A stretch of DNA of 64,000 bases from Bathymodiolus brooksi. Taxonomy: Eukaryota > Mollusca > Bivalvia > Mytilida > Modiolidae. Shown one piece after another: positions 12,001-26,090 of this stretch (within the stretch, counting starts at the first letter, position 1; every line of letters begins with the position of its first letter). The stretch spans positions 90,766,031-90,830,030 of the forward strand of contig OY804584.1 of assembly GCA_963680875.1 (NCBI GenBank). The letters run 5' to 3'. Made by a program: the position numbers and the translations under genes. The notes under the pieces were generated by a model that saw nothing but the letters and a program-made list of their open reading frames with translations, had not been told where the DNA came from and searched no databases.

Positions 12001-15000
12001 AGTAGTGGTGTCTACTGGTGTAGTAGTTGTAACCTCTGTAGTAGTGGTGTCTACTGGTGTAGTAGTTGTAATCTCTGTAGTAGTGGTGTCTACTGGTGTA
12101 GTAGTTGTAATCTCTGTAGTAGTGGTGTCTACTGGTGTAGTAGTTGTAACCTCTGTAGTAGTGGTGTCTACTGGTGTAGTAGTTGTAATCTCTGTAGTGG
12201 TGGTGTCTACTGGTGTAGTAGTTGTAACCTCTGTAGTAGTGGTGTCTACTGGTGTAGTAGTTGTAACCTCTGTAGTAGTGGTGTCTACTGGTGTAGTAGT
12301 TGTAACCTCTGTAGTAGTAGTGTCTACTGGTGTAGTAGATGTAACCTCTGTAGTAGTAGTGTCTACTGGTGTAGTAGTTGTAACCTCTGTAGTAGTGGTG
12401 TCTACTGGTGTAGTAGTTGTAACCTCTGTAGTAGTAGTGTCTACTGGTGTAGTAGTTGTAACCTCTGTAGTAGTAGTGTCTACTGGTGTAGTAGTTGTAA
12501 TCTCTGTAGTAGTGGTGTCTACTGGTGTAGTAGTTGTAACCTCTGTAGCAGTGGTGTCTACTGGTGTAGTAGTTGTAACCTCTGTAGTAGTGGTGTCTAC
12601 TGGTGTAGTAGTTGTAACCTCTGTAGTAGTAGTGTCTACTGGTGTAGTAGATGTAACCTCTGTAGTAGTAGTATCTACTGGTGTAGTAGATGTAACCTCT
12701 GTAGTAGTGGTGTCTACTGGTGTAGTAGTTGTAACCTCTGTAGTAGTAGTGTCTACTGGTGTAGTAGATGTAACCTCTGTAGTAGTGGTGTCTACTGGTG
12801 TAGTAGTTGTAACCTCTGTAGTAGTGGTGTCTACTGGTGTAGTAGTTGTAACCTCTGTAGTAGTAGTGTCTACTGGTGTAGTAGTTGTAACCTCTGTAGT
12901 AGTAGTGTCTACTGGTGTAGTAGTTGTAATCTCTGTAGTAGTGATGTCTACTGGTGTAGTAGTTGTAACCTCTGTAGTAGTGGTGTCTACTGGTGTAGTA
13001 GTTGTAACCTCTGTAGTAGTAGTGTCTACTGGTGTAGTAGTTGTAATCTCTGTAGTAGTGGTGTCTACTGGTGTAGTAGTTGTAACCTCTGTAGTAGTGG
13101 TGTCTACTGGTGTAGTAGTTGTAACCTCTGTAGTAGTGGTGTCTACTGGTGTAGTAGTTGTAACCTCTGTAGTAGTAGTGTCTACTGGTGTAGTAGTTGT
13201 AATCTCTGTAGTAGTGGTGTCTACTGGTGTAGTAGTTGTAACCTCTGTAGTAGTGGTGTCTACTGGTGTAGTAGTTGTAATCTCTGTAGTAGTGGTGTCT
13301 ACTGGTGCAGTAGTTGTAACCTCTGTAGTAGTGGTGTCTACTGGTGCAGTAGTTGTAACCTCTGTAGTAGTAGTGTCTACTGGTGTAGTAGTTGTAACCT
13401 CTGTAGTAGTAGTGTCTACTGGTGTAGTAGTTGTAACCTCTGTAGTAGTGGTGTCTACTGGTGTAGTAGTTGTAACCTCTGTAGTAGTGGTGTCTACTGG
13501 TGTAGTAGTTGTAATCTCTGTAGTAGTGGTGTCTATTGGTGTAGTAGTTGTAACCTCTGTAGTAGTTGTGTCTACTGGTGTAGTAGTTGTAACCTCTGTA
13601 GTAGTGGTGTCTACTGGTGCAGTAGTTGTAACCTCTGTAGTAGTAGTGTCTACTGGTGTAGTAGTTGTAACCTCTGTAGTAGTGGTGTCTACTGGTGTAG
13701 TAGTTGTAACCTCTGTAGTAGTAGTATCTACTGGTGTAGTAGATGTAACATCTGTAGTAGTGGTGTCTACTGGTGTAGTAGATGTAACCTCTGTAGTAGT
13801 AGTGTCTACTGGTGTAGTAGTTGTAATCTCTGTAGTAGTTGTGTCTACTGGTGTAGTAGTTGTAACCTCTGTAGTAGTGGTGTCTACTGGTGTAGTAGTT
13901 GTAACCTCTGTAGTAGTGGTGTCTACTGGTGTAGTAGTTGTAACCTCTGTAGTAGTAGTGTCTACTGGTGTAGTAGATGTAACCTCTGTAGTAGTAGTAT
14001 CTACTGGTGTAGTAGATGTAACCTCTGTAGTAGTGGTGTCTACTGGTGTAGTAGTTGTAACCTCTGTAGTAGTAGTGTCTACTGGTGTAGTAGATGTAAC
14101 CTCTGTAGTAGTGGTGTCTACTGGTGTAGTAGTTGTAATCTCTGTAGTAGTGGTGTCTACTGGTGTAGTAGTTGTAACCTCTGTAGTAGTGGTGTCTACT
14201 GGTGTAGTAGTTGTAACCTCTGTAGTAGTAGTGTCTACTGGTGTAGTAGTTGTAACCTCTGTAGTAGTAGTTTCTACTGGTGTAGTAGATGTAACCTCTG
14301 TAGTAGTGATGTCTACTGGTGTAGTAGTTGTAACCTCTGTAGTAGTGGTGTCTACTGGTATAGTAGTTGTAACCTCTGTAGTAGTAGTGTCTACTGGTGT
14401 AGTAGTTGTAATCTCTGTAGTAGTGGTGTCTACTGGTGTAGTAGTTGTAACCTCTGTAGTAGTGGTGTCTACTGGTGTAGTAGTTGTAACCTCTGTAGTA
14501 GTAGTGTCTACTGGTGTAGTAGTTGTAACCTCTGTAGTAGTAGTGTCTACTGGTGTAGTAGTTGTAATCTCTGTAGTAGTGGTGTCTACTGGTGTAGTAG
14601 TTGTAACCTCTGTAGTAGTGGTGTCTACTGGTGTAGTAGTTGTAATCTCTGTAGTAGTGGTGTCTACTGGTGCAGTAGTTGTAACCTCTGTAGTAGTGGT
14701 GTCTACTGGTGCAGTAGTTGTAACCTCTGTAGTAGTAGTGTCTACTGGTGTAGTAGTTGTAACCTCTGTAGTAGTAGTGTCTACTGGTGTAGTAGTTGTA
14801 ACCTCTGTAGTAGTGGTGTCTACTGGTGTAGTAGTTGTAACCTCTGTAGTAGTGGTGTCTACTGGTGTAGTAGTTGTAATCTCTGTAGTAGTGGTGTCTA
14901 TTGGTGTAGTAGTTGTAACCTCTGTAGTAGTTGTGTCTACTGGTGTAGTAGTTGTAACCTCTGTAGTAGTGGTGTCTACTGGTGCAGTAGTTGTAACCTC

Positions 15001-18000
15001 TGTAGTAGTAGTGTCTACTGGTGTAGTAGTTGTAACCTCTGTAGTAGTGGTGTCTACTGGTGTAGTAGTTGTAACCTCTGTAGTAGTAGTATCTACTGGT
15101 GTAGTAGATGTAACATCTGTAGTAGTGGTGTCTACTGGTGTAGTAGATGTAACCTCTGTAGTAGTAGTGTCTACTGGTGTAGTAGTTGTAATCTCTGTAG
15201 TAGTTGTGTCTACTGGTGTAGTAGTTGTAACCTCTGTAGTAGTGGTGTCTACTGGTGTAGTAGTTGTAACCTCTGTAGTAGTGGTGTCTACTGGTGTAGT
15301 AGTTGTAACCTCTGTAGTAGTAGTATCTACTGGTGTAGTAGATGTAACCTCTGTAGTAGTGATGTCTACTGGTGTAGTAGCTGTAATCTCTGTAGTAGTG
15401 GTGTCTACTGGTGTAGTAGTTGTAACCTCTGTAGTAGTGGTGTCTACTGGTGTAGTAGTTGTAACCTCTGTAGTAGTGGTGTCTACTGGTGTAGTAGTTG
15501 TAATCTCTGTAGTAGTGGTGTCTACTGGTGTAGTAGTTGTAACCTCTGTAGTAGTAGTGTCTACTGGTATAGTAGTTGTAACCTCTGTAGTAGTGGTGTC
15601 TACTGGTGTAGTAGATGTAACCTCTGTAGTAGTGGTGTCTACTGGTGTAGTAGTTGTAACCTCTGTAGTAGTGGTGTCTACTGGTATAGTAGATGTAACC
15701 TCTGTAGTAGTAGTGTCTACTGGTGTAGTAGTTGTAACCTCTGTAGTAGTAGTGTCTACTGGTGTAGTAGTTGTAACCTCTGTAGTAGTGGTGTCTACTG
15801 GTGTAGTAGTTGTAACCTCTGTAGTAGTGGTGTCTACTGATGTAGTAGTTGTAACCTCTGTAGTAGTAGTGTCTACTGGTATAGTAGTTGTAACCTCTGT
15901 AGTAGTGGTGTCTACTGGTGTAGTAGATGTAACCTCTGTAGTAGTGGTGTCTACTGGTGTAGTAGTTGTAACCTCTGTAGTAGTGGTGTCTACTGGTGTA
16001 GTAGATGTAACCTCTGTCGTAGTAGTTTCTACTGGTGTAGTAGTTGTAACCTCTGTAGTAGTAGTGTCTACTGGTGTAGTAGTTGTAACCTCTGTAGTAG
16101 TGGTGTCTACTGGTGTAGTAGTTGTAACCTCTGTAGTAGTGGTGTCTACTGGTGTAGTAGTTGTAACCTCTGTAGTGGTGGTGTCTACTGGTGTAGTAGT
16201 TGTAACCTCTGTAGAAGTAGTGTCTACTGGTGTAGTAGTTGTAATCTCTGTAGTAGTGGTGTCTACTGGTGTAGTAGTTGTAATCTCTGTAGTAGTGGTG
16301 TCTACTGGTGTAGTAGTTGTAACCTCTGTAGTAGTGGTGTCTACTGGTGTAGTAGTTGTAATCTCTGTAGTAGTGGTGTCTACTGGTGTAGTAGTTGTAA
16401 CCTCTGTAGTAGTGGTGTCTACTGGTGTAGTAGTTGTAATCTCTGTAGTAGTGGTGTCTACTGGTGTAGTAGTTGTAACCTCTGTAGTAGTGGTGTCTAC
16501 TGGTGTAGTAGTTGTAACCTCTGTAGTAGTAGTGTCTACTGATGTAGTAGTTGTAATCTCTGTAGTAGTTGTGTCTACTGGTGTAGTAGTTGTAACCTCT
16601 GTAGTAGTGGTGTCTACTGGTGTAGTAGTTGTAATCTCTGTAGTAGTGGTGTCTACTGGTGTAGTAGTTGTAACCTCTGTAGTAGTGGTGTCTACTGGTG
16701 TAGTAGTTGTAACCTCTGTAGTAGTAGTGTCTACTAGTGTAGTAGTTGTAACCTCTGTAGTAGTGGTGTCTACTGGTGTAGTAGTTGTAATCTCTGTAGT
16801 AGTGGTGTCTACTGGTGTAGTAGTTGTAATCTCTGTAGTAGTGGTGTCTACTGGTGTAGTAGTTGTAACCTCTGTAGTAGTGGTGTCTACTGGTGTAGTA
16901 GTTGTAACCTCTGTAGTAGTAGTGTCTACTGGTGTAGTAGTTGTAATCTCTGTAGTAGTGGTGTCTACTGGTGTAGTAGTTGTAACCTCTGTAGTAGTGG
17001 TGTCTACTGGTGTAGTAGTTGTAACCTCTGTAGTAGTGGTGTCTACTGGTGTAGTAGTTGTAACCTCTGTAGTAGTAGTGTCTACTGGTGTAGTAGTTGT
17101 AATCTCTGTAGTAGTGGTGTCTACTGGTGTAGTAGTTGTAACCTCTGTAGTAGTGGTGTCTACTGGTGTAGTAGTTGTAATCTCTGTAGTAGTGGTGTCT
17201 ACTGGTGCAGTAGTTGTAACCTCTGTAGTAGTGGTGTCTACTGGTGCAGTAGTTGTAACCTCTGTAGTAGTAGTGTCTACTGGTGTAGTAGTTGTAACCT
17301 CTGTAGTAGTAGTGTCTACTGGTGTAGTAGTTGTAACCTCTGTAGTAGTGGTGTCTACTGGTGTAGTAGTTGTAACCTCTGTAGTAGTGGTGTCTACTGG
17401 TGTAGTAGTTGTAATCTCTGTAGTAGTGGTGTCTATTGGTGTAGTAGTTGTAACCTCTGTAGTAGTTGTGTCTACTGGTGTAGTAGTTGTAACCTCTGTA
17501 GTAGTGGTGTCTACTGGTGCAGTAGTTGTAACCTCTGTAGTAGTAGTGTCTACTGGTGTAGTAGTTGTAACCTCTGTAGTAGTGGTGTCTACTGGTGTAG
17601 TAGTTGTAACCTCTGTAGTAGTAGTATCTACTGGTGTAGTAGATGTAACATCTGTAGTAGTGGTGTCTACTGGTGTAGTAGATGTAACCTCTGTAGTAGT
17701 AGTGTCTACTGGTGTAGTAGTTGTAATCTCTGTAGTAGTTGTGTCTACTGGTGTAGTAGTTGTAACCTCTGTAGTAGTGGTGTCTACTGGTGTAGTAGTT
17801 GTAACCTCTGTAGTAGTGGTGTCTACTGGTGTAGTAGTTGTAACCTCTGTAGTAGTAGTGTCTACTGGTGTAGTAGATGTAACCTCTGTAGTAGTAGTAT
17901 CTACTGGTGTAGTAGATGTAACCTCTGTAGTAGTGGTGTCTACTGGTGTAGTAGTTGTAACCTCTGTAGTAGTAGTGTCTACTGGTGTAGTAGATGTAAC

Positions 18001-21000
18001 CTCTGTAGTAGTGGTGTCTACTGGTGTAGTAGTTGTAATCTCTGTAGTAGTGGTGTCTACTGGTGTAGTAGTTGTAACCTCTGTAGTAGTGGTGTCTACT
18101 GGTGTAGTAGTTGTAACCTCTGTAGTAGTAGTGTCTACTGGTGTAGTAGTTGTAACCTCTGTAGTAGTAGTTTCTACTGGTGTAGTAGATGTAACCTCTG
18201 TAGTAGTGATGTCTACTGGTGTAGTAGTTGTAACCTCTGTAGTAGTGGTGTCTACTGGTATAGTAGTTGTAACCTCTGTAGTAGTAGTGTCTACTGGTGT
18301 AGTAGTTGTAATCTCTGTAGTAGTGGTGTCTACTGGTGTAGTAGTTGTAACCTCTGTAGTAGTGGTGTCTACTGGTGTAGTAGTTGTAACCTCTGTAGTA
18401 GTAGTGTCTACTGGTGTAGTAGTTGTAACCTCTGTAGTAGTAGTGTCTACTGGTGTAGTAGTTGTAATCTCTGTAGTAGTGGTGTCTACTGGTGTAGTAG
18501 TTGTAACCTCTGTAGTAGTGGTGTCTACTGGTGTAGTAGTTGTAATCTCTGTAGTAGTGGTGTCTACTGGTGCAGTAGTTGTAACCTCTGTAGTAGTGGT
18601 GTCTACTGGTGCAGTAGTTGTAACCTCTGTAGTAGTAGTGTCTACTGGTGTAGTAGTTGTAACCTCTGTAGTAGTAGTGTCTACTGGTGTAGTAGTTGTA
18701 ACCTCTGTAGTAGTGGTGTCTACTGGTGTAGTAGTTGTAACCTCTGTAGTAGTGGTGTCTACTGGTGTAGTAGTTGTAATCTCTGTAGTAGTGGTGTCTA
18801 TTGGTGTAGTAGTTGTAACCTCTGTAGTAGTTGTGTCTACTGGTGTAGTAGTTGTAACCTCTGTAGTAGTGGTGTCTACTGGTGCAGTAGTTGTAACCTC
18901 TGTAGTAGTAGTGTCTACTGGTGTAGTAGTTGTAACCTCTGTAGTAGTGGTGTCTACTGGTGTAGTAGTTGTAACCTCTGTAGTAGTAGTATCTACTGGT
19001 GTAGTAGATGTAACATCTGTAGTAGTGGTGTCTACTGGTGTAGTAGATGTAACCTCTGTAGTAGTAGTGTCTACTGGTGTAGTAGTTGTAATCTCTGTAG
19101 TAGTTGTGTCTACTGGTGTAGTAGTTGTAACCTCTGTAGTAGTGGTGTCTACTGGTGTAGTAGTTGTAACCTCTGTAGTAGTGGTGTCTACTGGTGTAGT
19201 AGTTGTAACCTCTGTAGTAGTAGTATCTACTGGTGTAGTAGATGTAACCTCTGTAGTAGTGATGTCTACTGGTGTAGTAGCTGTAATCTCTGTAGTAGTG
19301 GTGTCTACTGGTGTAGTAGTTGTAACCTCTGTAGTAGTGGTGTCTACTGGTGTAGTAGTTGTAACCTCTGTAGTAGTGGTGTCTACTGGTGTAGTAGTTG
19401 TAATCTCTGTAGTAGTGGTGTCTACTGGTGTAGTAGTTGTAACCTCTGTAGTAGTAGTGTCTACTGGTATAGTAGTTGTAACCTCTGTAGTAGTGGTGTC
19501 TACTGGTGTAGTAGATGTAACCTCTGTAGTAGTGGTGTCTACTGGTGTAGTAGTTGTAACCTCTGTAGTAGTGGTGTCTACTGGTATAGTAGATGTAACC
19601 TCTGTAGTAGTAGTGTCTACTGGTGTAGTAGTTGTAACCTCTGTAGTAGTAGTGTCTACTGGTGTAGTAGTTGTAACCTCTGTAGTAGTGGTGTCTACTG
19701 GTGTAGTAGTTGTAACCTCTGTAGTAGTGGTGTCTACTGATGTAGTAGTTGTAACCTCTGTAGTAGTAGTGTCTACTGGTATAGTAGTTGTAACCTCTGT
19801 AGTAGTGGTGTCTACTGGTGTAGTAGATGTAACCTCTGTAGTAGTGGTGTCTACTGGTGTAGTAGTTGTAACCTCTGTAGTAGTGGTGTCTACTGGTGTA
19901 GTAGATGTAACCTCTGTCGTAGTAGTTTCTACTGGTGTAGTAGTTGTAACCTCTGTAGTAGTAGTGTCTACTGGTGTAGTAGTTGTAACCTCTGTAGTAG
20001 TGGTGTCTACTGGTGTAGTAGTTGTAACCTCTGTAGTAGTGGTGTCTACTGGTGTAGTAGTTGTAACCTCTGTAGTGGTGGTGTCTACTGGTGTAGTAGT
20101 TGTAACCTCTGTAGAAGTAGTGTCTACTGGTGTAGTAGTTGTAATCTCTGTAGTAGTGGTGTCTACTGGTGTAGTAGTTGTAATCTCTGTAGTAGTGGTG
20201 TCTACTGGTGTAGTAGTTGTAACCTCTGTAGTAGTGGTGTCTACTGGTGTAGTAGTTGTAATCTCTGTAGTAGTGGTGTCTACTGGTGTAGTAGTTGTAA
20301 CCTCTGTAGTAGTGGTGTCTACTGGTGTAGTAGTTGTAATCTCTGTAGTAGTGGTGTCTACTGGTGTAGTAGTTGTAACCTCTGTAGTAGTGGTGTCTAC
20401 TGGTGTAGTAGTTGTAACCTCTGTAGTAGTAGTGTCTACTGATGTAGTAGTTGTAATCTCTGTAGTAGTTGTGTCTACTGGTGTAGTAGTTGTAACCTCT
20501 GTAGTAGTGGTGTCTACTGGTGTAGTAGTTGTAATCTCTGTAGTAGTGGTGTCTACTGGTGTAGTAGTTGTAACCTCTGTAGTAGTGGTGTCTACTGGTG
20601 TAGTAGTTGTAACCTCTGTAGTAGTAGTGTCTACTAGTGTAGTAGTTGTAACCTCTGTAGTAGTGGTGTCTACTGGTGTAGTAGTTGTAATCTCTGTAGT
20701 AGTGGTGTCTACTGGTGTAGTAGTTGTAATCTCTGTAGTAGTGGTGTCTACTGGTGTAGTAGTTGTAACCTCTGTAGTAGTGGTGTCTACTGGTGTAGTA
20801 GTTGTAATCTCTGTAGTGGTGGTGTCTACTGGTGTAGTAGTTGTAACCTCTGTAGTAGTGGTGTCTACTGGTGTAGTAGTTGTAACCTCTGTAGTAGTGG
20901 TGTCTACTGGTGTAGTAGTTGTAACCTCTGTAGTAGTAGTGTCTACTGGTGTAGTAGTTGTAACCTCTGTAGTAGTAGTGTCTACTGGTGTAGTAGTTGT

Positions 21001-24000
21001 AACCTCTGTAGTAGTAGTGTCTACTGGTGTAGTAGTTGTAACCTCTGTAATAGTAGTATCTACTGGTGTAGTAGTTGTAACCTCTGTAGTAGTAGTATCT
21101 ACTGGTGTAGTAGTTGTAATCTCTGTAGTAGTGGTGTCTACTGGTGTAGTAGTTGTAATCTCTGTAGTAGTGGTGTCTACTGGTGTAGTAGTTGTAACCT
21201 CTGTAGTAGTGGTGTCTACTGGTGTAGTAGTTGTAACCTCTGTAGTAGTGGTGTCTACTGGTGTAGTAGTTGTAACCTCTGTAGTAGTAGTGTCTACTGG
21301 TGTAGTAGATGTAACCTCGGTAGTAGTAGTATCTACTGGTGTAGTAGATGTAACCTCTGTAGTAGTGGTGTCTACTGGTGTAGTAGTTGTAACCTCTGTA
21401 GTAGTAGTGTCTACTGGTGTAGTAGATGTAACCTCTGTAGTAGTGGTGTCTACTGGTGTAGTAGTTGTAATCTCTGTAGTAGTGGTGTCTACTGGTGTAG
21501 TAGTTGTAACCTCTGTAGTAGTGGTGTCTACTGGTGTAGTAGTTGTAACCTCTGTAGTAGTAGTGTCTACTGGTGTAGTAGTTGTAACCTCTGTAGTAGT
21601 AGTGTCTACTGGTGTAGTAGTTGTAATCTCTGTAGTAGTGGTGTCTACTGGTGTAGTAGTTGTAACCTCTGTAGTAGTGGTGTCTACTGGTGTAGTAGTT
21701 GTAACCTCTGTAGTAGTGGTGTCTACTGGTGTAGTAGTTGTAACCTCTGTAGTAGTAGTGTCTACTGGTGTAGTAGATGTAACCTCTGTAGTAGTGGTGT
21801 CTACTGGTGCAGTAGTTGTAACCTCTGTAGTAGTGGTGTCTACTGGTGTAGTAGTTGTAATCTCTGTAGTAGTGGTGTCTACTGGTGTAGTAGTTGTAAC
21901 CTCTGTAGTAGTAGTGTCTACTGGTGTAGTAGTTGTAACCTCTGTAGTAGTGGTGTCTACTGGTGTAGTAGTTGTAACCTCTGTAGTAGTAGTGTCTACT
22001 GGTGTAGTAGTTGTAACCTCTGTAGTAGTAGTGTCTACTGGTGTAGTAGATGTAACCTCTGTAGTAGTGGTGTCTACTGGTGTAGTAGATGTAACCTCTG
22101 TAGTAGTGGTGTCTACTGGTGTAGTAGTTGTAATCTCTGTAGTAGTGGTGTCTACTGGTGTAGTAGTTGTAACCTCTGTAGTAGTGGTGTCTACTGGTGT
22201 AGTAGTTGTAATCTCTGTAGTAGTGGTGTCTACTGGTGTAGTAGATGTAACCTCTGTAGTAGTGGTGTCTACTGGTGTAGTAGTTGTAAACTCTGTAGTA
22301 GTGGTGTCTACTGGTGTAGTAGTTGTAACCTCTGTAGTAGTGGTGTCTACTGGTGTAGTAGTTGTAACCTCTGTAGTAGTAGTATCTACTGGTGTAGTAG
22401 ATGTAACATCTGTAGTAGTGGTGTCTACTGGTGCAGTAGATGTAACCTCTGTAGTAGTAGTGTCTACTGGTGTAGTAGTTGTAACCTCTGTAGTAGTGGT
22501 GTCTACTAGTGTAGTAGTTGTAACCTCTGTAGTAGTAGTGTCTACTGGGGTAGTAGTTGTAATCTCTGTAGTAGTGGTGTCTACTGGTGCAGTAGTTGTA
22601 ACCTCTGTAGTAGTGGTGTCTACTGGTGTAGTAGTTGTAACCTCTGTAGTAGTGGTGTCTACTGGTGTAGTAGTTGTAACCTCTGTAGTGGTAGTGTCTA
22701 CTGGTGTAGTAGTTGTAACCTCTGTAGTTGTAGTGTCTACTGGTGTAGTAGTTGTAATCTCTGTAGTAGTTGTGTCTACTGGTGTAGTAGATGTAACCTC
22801 TGTAGTAGTAGTGTCTACTGGTGTAGTAGTTGTAACCTCTGTAGTAGTAGTGTCTACTGGTGTAGTAGTTGTAACCTCTATAGTAGTAGTGTCTACTGGT
22901 GCAGTAGTTGTAACCTCTGTAGTAGTAGTGTCTACTGGTGTAGTAGTTGTAACCTCTGTAGTAGTGGTGTCTACTGGTGTAGTAGTTGTAACCTCTGTAG
23001 TAGTGGCGTCTACTGGTGTAGTAGTTGTAACCTCTGTAGTAGTAGTGTCTACTGGTGTAGTAGTTGTAATCTCTGTAGTAGTGGTGTCTACTGGTGTAGT
23101 AGATGTAACCTCTGTAGTAGTGGTGTCTACTGGTGTAGTAGTTGTAACCTCTGTAGTAGTAGTGTCTACTGGTGTAGTAGTTGTAACCTCTGTAGTAGTG
23201 GTGTCTACTGGTGTAGTAGTTGTAACCTCTGTAGTAGTAGTGTCTACTGGTGTAGTAGTTGTAACCTCTGTAGTAGTAGTGTCTACTGGTGTAGTAGTTG
23301 TAACCTCTGTAGTAGTGGTGTCTACTAGTGTAGTAGTTGTAATCTCTGTAGTAGTGGTGTCTACTGGTGTAGTAGTTGTAACCTCTGTAGTAGTGGTGTC
23401 TACTGGTGTAGTAGTTGTAACCTCTGTAGTAGTGGTGTCTACTAGTGTAGTAGTTGTAACCTCTGTAGTAGTAGTGTCTACTGGTGTAGTAGTTGTAATC
23501 TCTGTAGTAGTGGTGTCTACTGGTGCAGTAGTTGTAACCTCTGTAGTAGTGGTGTCTACTGGTGTAGTAGTTGTAACCTCTGTAGTAGTGGTGTCTACTG
23601 GTGTAGTAGTTGTAACCTCTGTAGTGGTAGTGTCTACTGGTGTAGTAGTTGTAACCTCTGTAGTAGTAGTGTCTACTGGTGTAGTAGTTGTAATCTCTGT
23701 AGTAGTTGTGTCTACTGGTGTAGTATATGTAACCTCTGTAGTAGTAGTGTCTACTGGTGTAGTAGTTGTAACCTCTGTAGTAGTAGTGTCTACTGGTGTA
23801 GTAGTTGTAACCTCTATAGTAGTAGTGTCTACTGGTGCAGTAGTTGTAACCTCTGTAGTAGTAGTGTCTACTGGTGTAGTAGTTGTAACCTCTGTAGTAG
23901 TAGTGTCTACTGGTGTAGTAGTTGTAACCTCTGTAGTAGTGGTGTCTACTGGTGTAGTAGTTGTAACCTCTGTAGTAGTGGTGTCTACTGGTGTAGTAGT

Positions 24001-26090
24001 TGTAACCTCTGTAGCAGTAGTGTCTACTGGTGTAGTAGTTGTAATCTCTGTAGTAGTGGTGTCTACTGGTGTAGTAGTTGTAACCTCTGTAGTAGTAGTG
24101 TCTACTGGTGTAGTAGTTGTAACCTCTGTAGTAGTAGTGTCTACTGGTGTAGTAGTTGTAACCTCTGTAGTAGTAGTGTCTACTGGTGTAGTAGTTGTAA
24201 CCTCTGTAGTAGTGGTGTCTACTGGTGTTGTAGTTGTAACCTCTGTAGTAGTAGTGTCTACTGGTGTAGTAGTTGTAACCTCTGTAGGAGTGGTGTCTAC
24301 TGGTGTAGTAGTTGTAACCTCTGTAGTAGTAGTGTCTACTGGTGTAGTAGTTGTAACCTCTGTAGTAGTAGTGTCTACTGGTGTAGTAGGTGTAACCTCT
24401 GTAGTAGTGGTGTCTACTAGTGTAGTAGTTGTAATCTCTGTAGTAGTGGTGTCTACTGGTGTAGTAGTTGTAACCTCTGTAGTAGTGGTGTCTACTGGTG
24501 TAGTAGTTGTAACCTCTGTAGTAGTGGTGTCTACTGGTGCAGTAGTTGTAACCTCTGTAGTAGTGGTGTCTACTGGTGCAGTAGTTGTAACCTCTGTAGT
24601 AGTAGTGTCTACTGGTGTAGTAGTTGTAATCTCTGTAGTAGTGGTGTCTACTGGTGTAGTAGTTGTAACCTCTGTAGTAGTGGTGTCTACTGGTGTAGTA
24701 GTTGTAACCTCTGTAGTAGTGGTGTCTACTGGTGTAGTAGATGTAACCTCTGTAGTAGTGGTGTCTACTGGTGTAGTAGTTGTAACCTCTGTAGTAGTGG
24801 TGTCTACTGGTGTAGTAGTTGTAACCTCTGTAGTAGTGGTGTCTACTAGTGTAGTAGTTGTAACCTCTGTAGTAGTGGTGTCTACTGGTGTAGTAGTTGT
24901 AACCTCTGTAGTAGTGGTGTCTACTGGTGTAGTAGTTGTAACCTCTGTAGTAGTAGTGTCTACTGGTGTAGTAGTTGTAATCTCTGTAGTAGTGGTGTCT
25001 ACTGGTGTAGTAGTTGTAACCTCTGTAGTAGTAGTGTCTACTGGTGTAGTAGTTGTAACCTCTGTAGTAGTAGTGTCTACTGGTGTAGTAGATGTAACCT
25101 CTGTAGTAGTAGTATCTACTGGTGTAGTAGATGTAACCTCTGTAGTAGTGGTGTCTACTGGTGTAGTAGTTGTAATCTCTGTAGTAGTGGTGTCTACTGG
25201 TGTAGTAGTTGTAACCTCTGTAGTAGTGGTGTCTACTGGTGTAGTAGTTGTAACCTCTGTAGTAGTGGTGTCTACTGGTGTAGTAGTTGTAACCTCTGTA
25301 GTAGTGGTGTCTACTGGTGTAGTAGTTGTATCATCTGTAGTAGTGGTGTCTACTGGTGTAGTAGTTGTAACCTCTGTAGTAGTAGTGTCTACTGGTGTAG
25401 TAGTTGTAACCTCTGTAGTAGTGGTGTCTACTGGTGTAGTAGTTGTAACATCTGTAGTAGTAGTGTCTACTGGTGTAGTAGTTGTAACCTCTGTAGTAGT
25501 GGTGTCTACTGGTGTAGTAGTTGTAACCTCTGTAGTAGTAGTGTCTACTGGTGTAGTAGATGTAACCTCTGTAGTAGTGGTGTCTACTGGTGTAGTAGTT
25601 GTAATCTCTGTAGTAGTAGTGTCTACTGGTGTAGTAGTTGTAACCTCTGTAGTAGTAGTGTCTACTGGTGTAGTAGATGTAACCTCTGTAGTAGTGGTGT
25701 CTACTGGTGTAGTAGTTGTAACCTCTGTAGTAGTGGTGTCTACTGGTGTAGTAGTTGTAACCTCTGTAGTAGTGGTGTCTACTGGTATAGTAGTTGTAAC
25801 CTCTGTAGTAGTAGTGTCTACTGGTGTAGTAGTTGTAACCTCTGTAGTAGTGGTGTCTACTGGTATAGTAGTTGTAACCTCTGTAGTAGTGGTGTCTACT
25901 GGTGTAGTAGTTGTAACCTCTGTAGTAGTGGTGTCTACTGGTATAGTAGTTGTAACCTCTGTAGTAGTAGTGTCTACTGGTGTAGTAGTTGTAACCTCTG
26001 TAGTAGTGGTGTCTACTGGTATAGTAGTTGTAACCTCTGTAGTAGTGTTGTCTACTGGTGTAGTAGTTGTAACCTCTGTAGTAGTTGTTG
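1..26090. repeat. 39-bp tandem array, about 669 units
   Basis: The unit begins GTGTAGTAGTTGTAACCTCT on the plus strand and recurs every 39 bp with few indels. Variation is concentrated at a few sites: GTTG/GATG, a silent third base (TAGTGG/TAGTAG/TAGTTG), AACC/AATC, GTAG/GCAG and CTGG/CTAG. From about 4030 to 10160 the array is almost homogeneous; the flanks hold more variant types. It encodes the 13-residue repeat of the mucin-like protein on the minus strand and continues beyond the left edge. Confidence 0.97.

Noticed and set aside
3617..15840. Cys-rich plus-strand frames repeating CSSCNLCSSGVYW
   Set aside because: They are ended by point-mutation stops (for example TGA at 15838), switch frame at each indel, and lack a signal or conserved ends.
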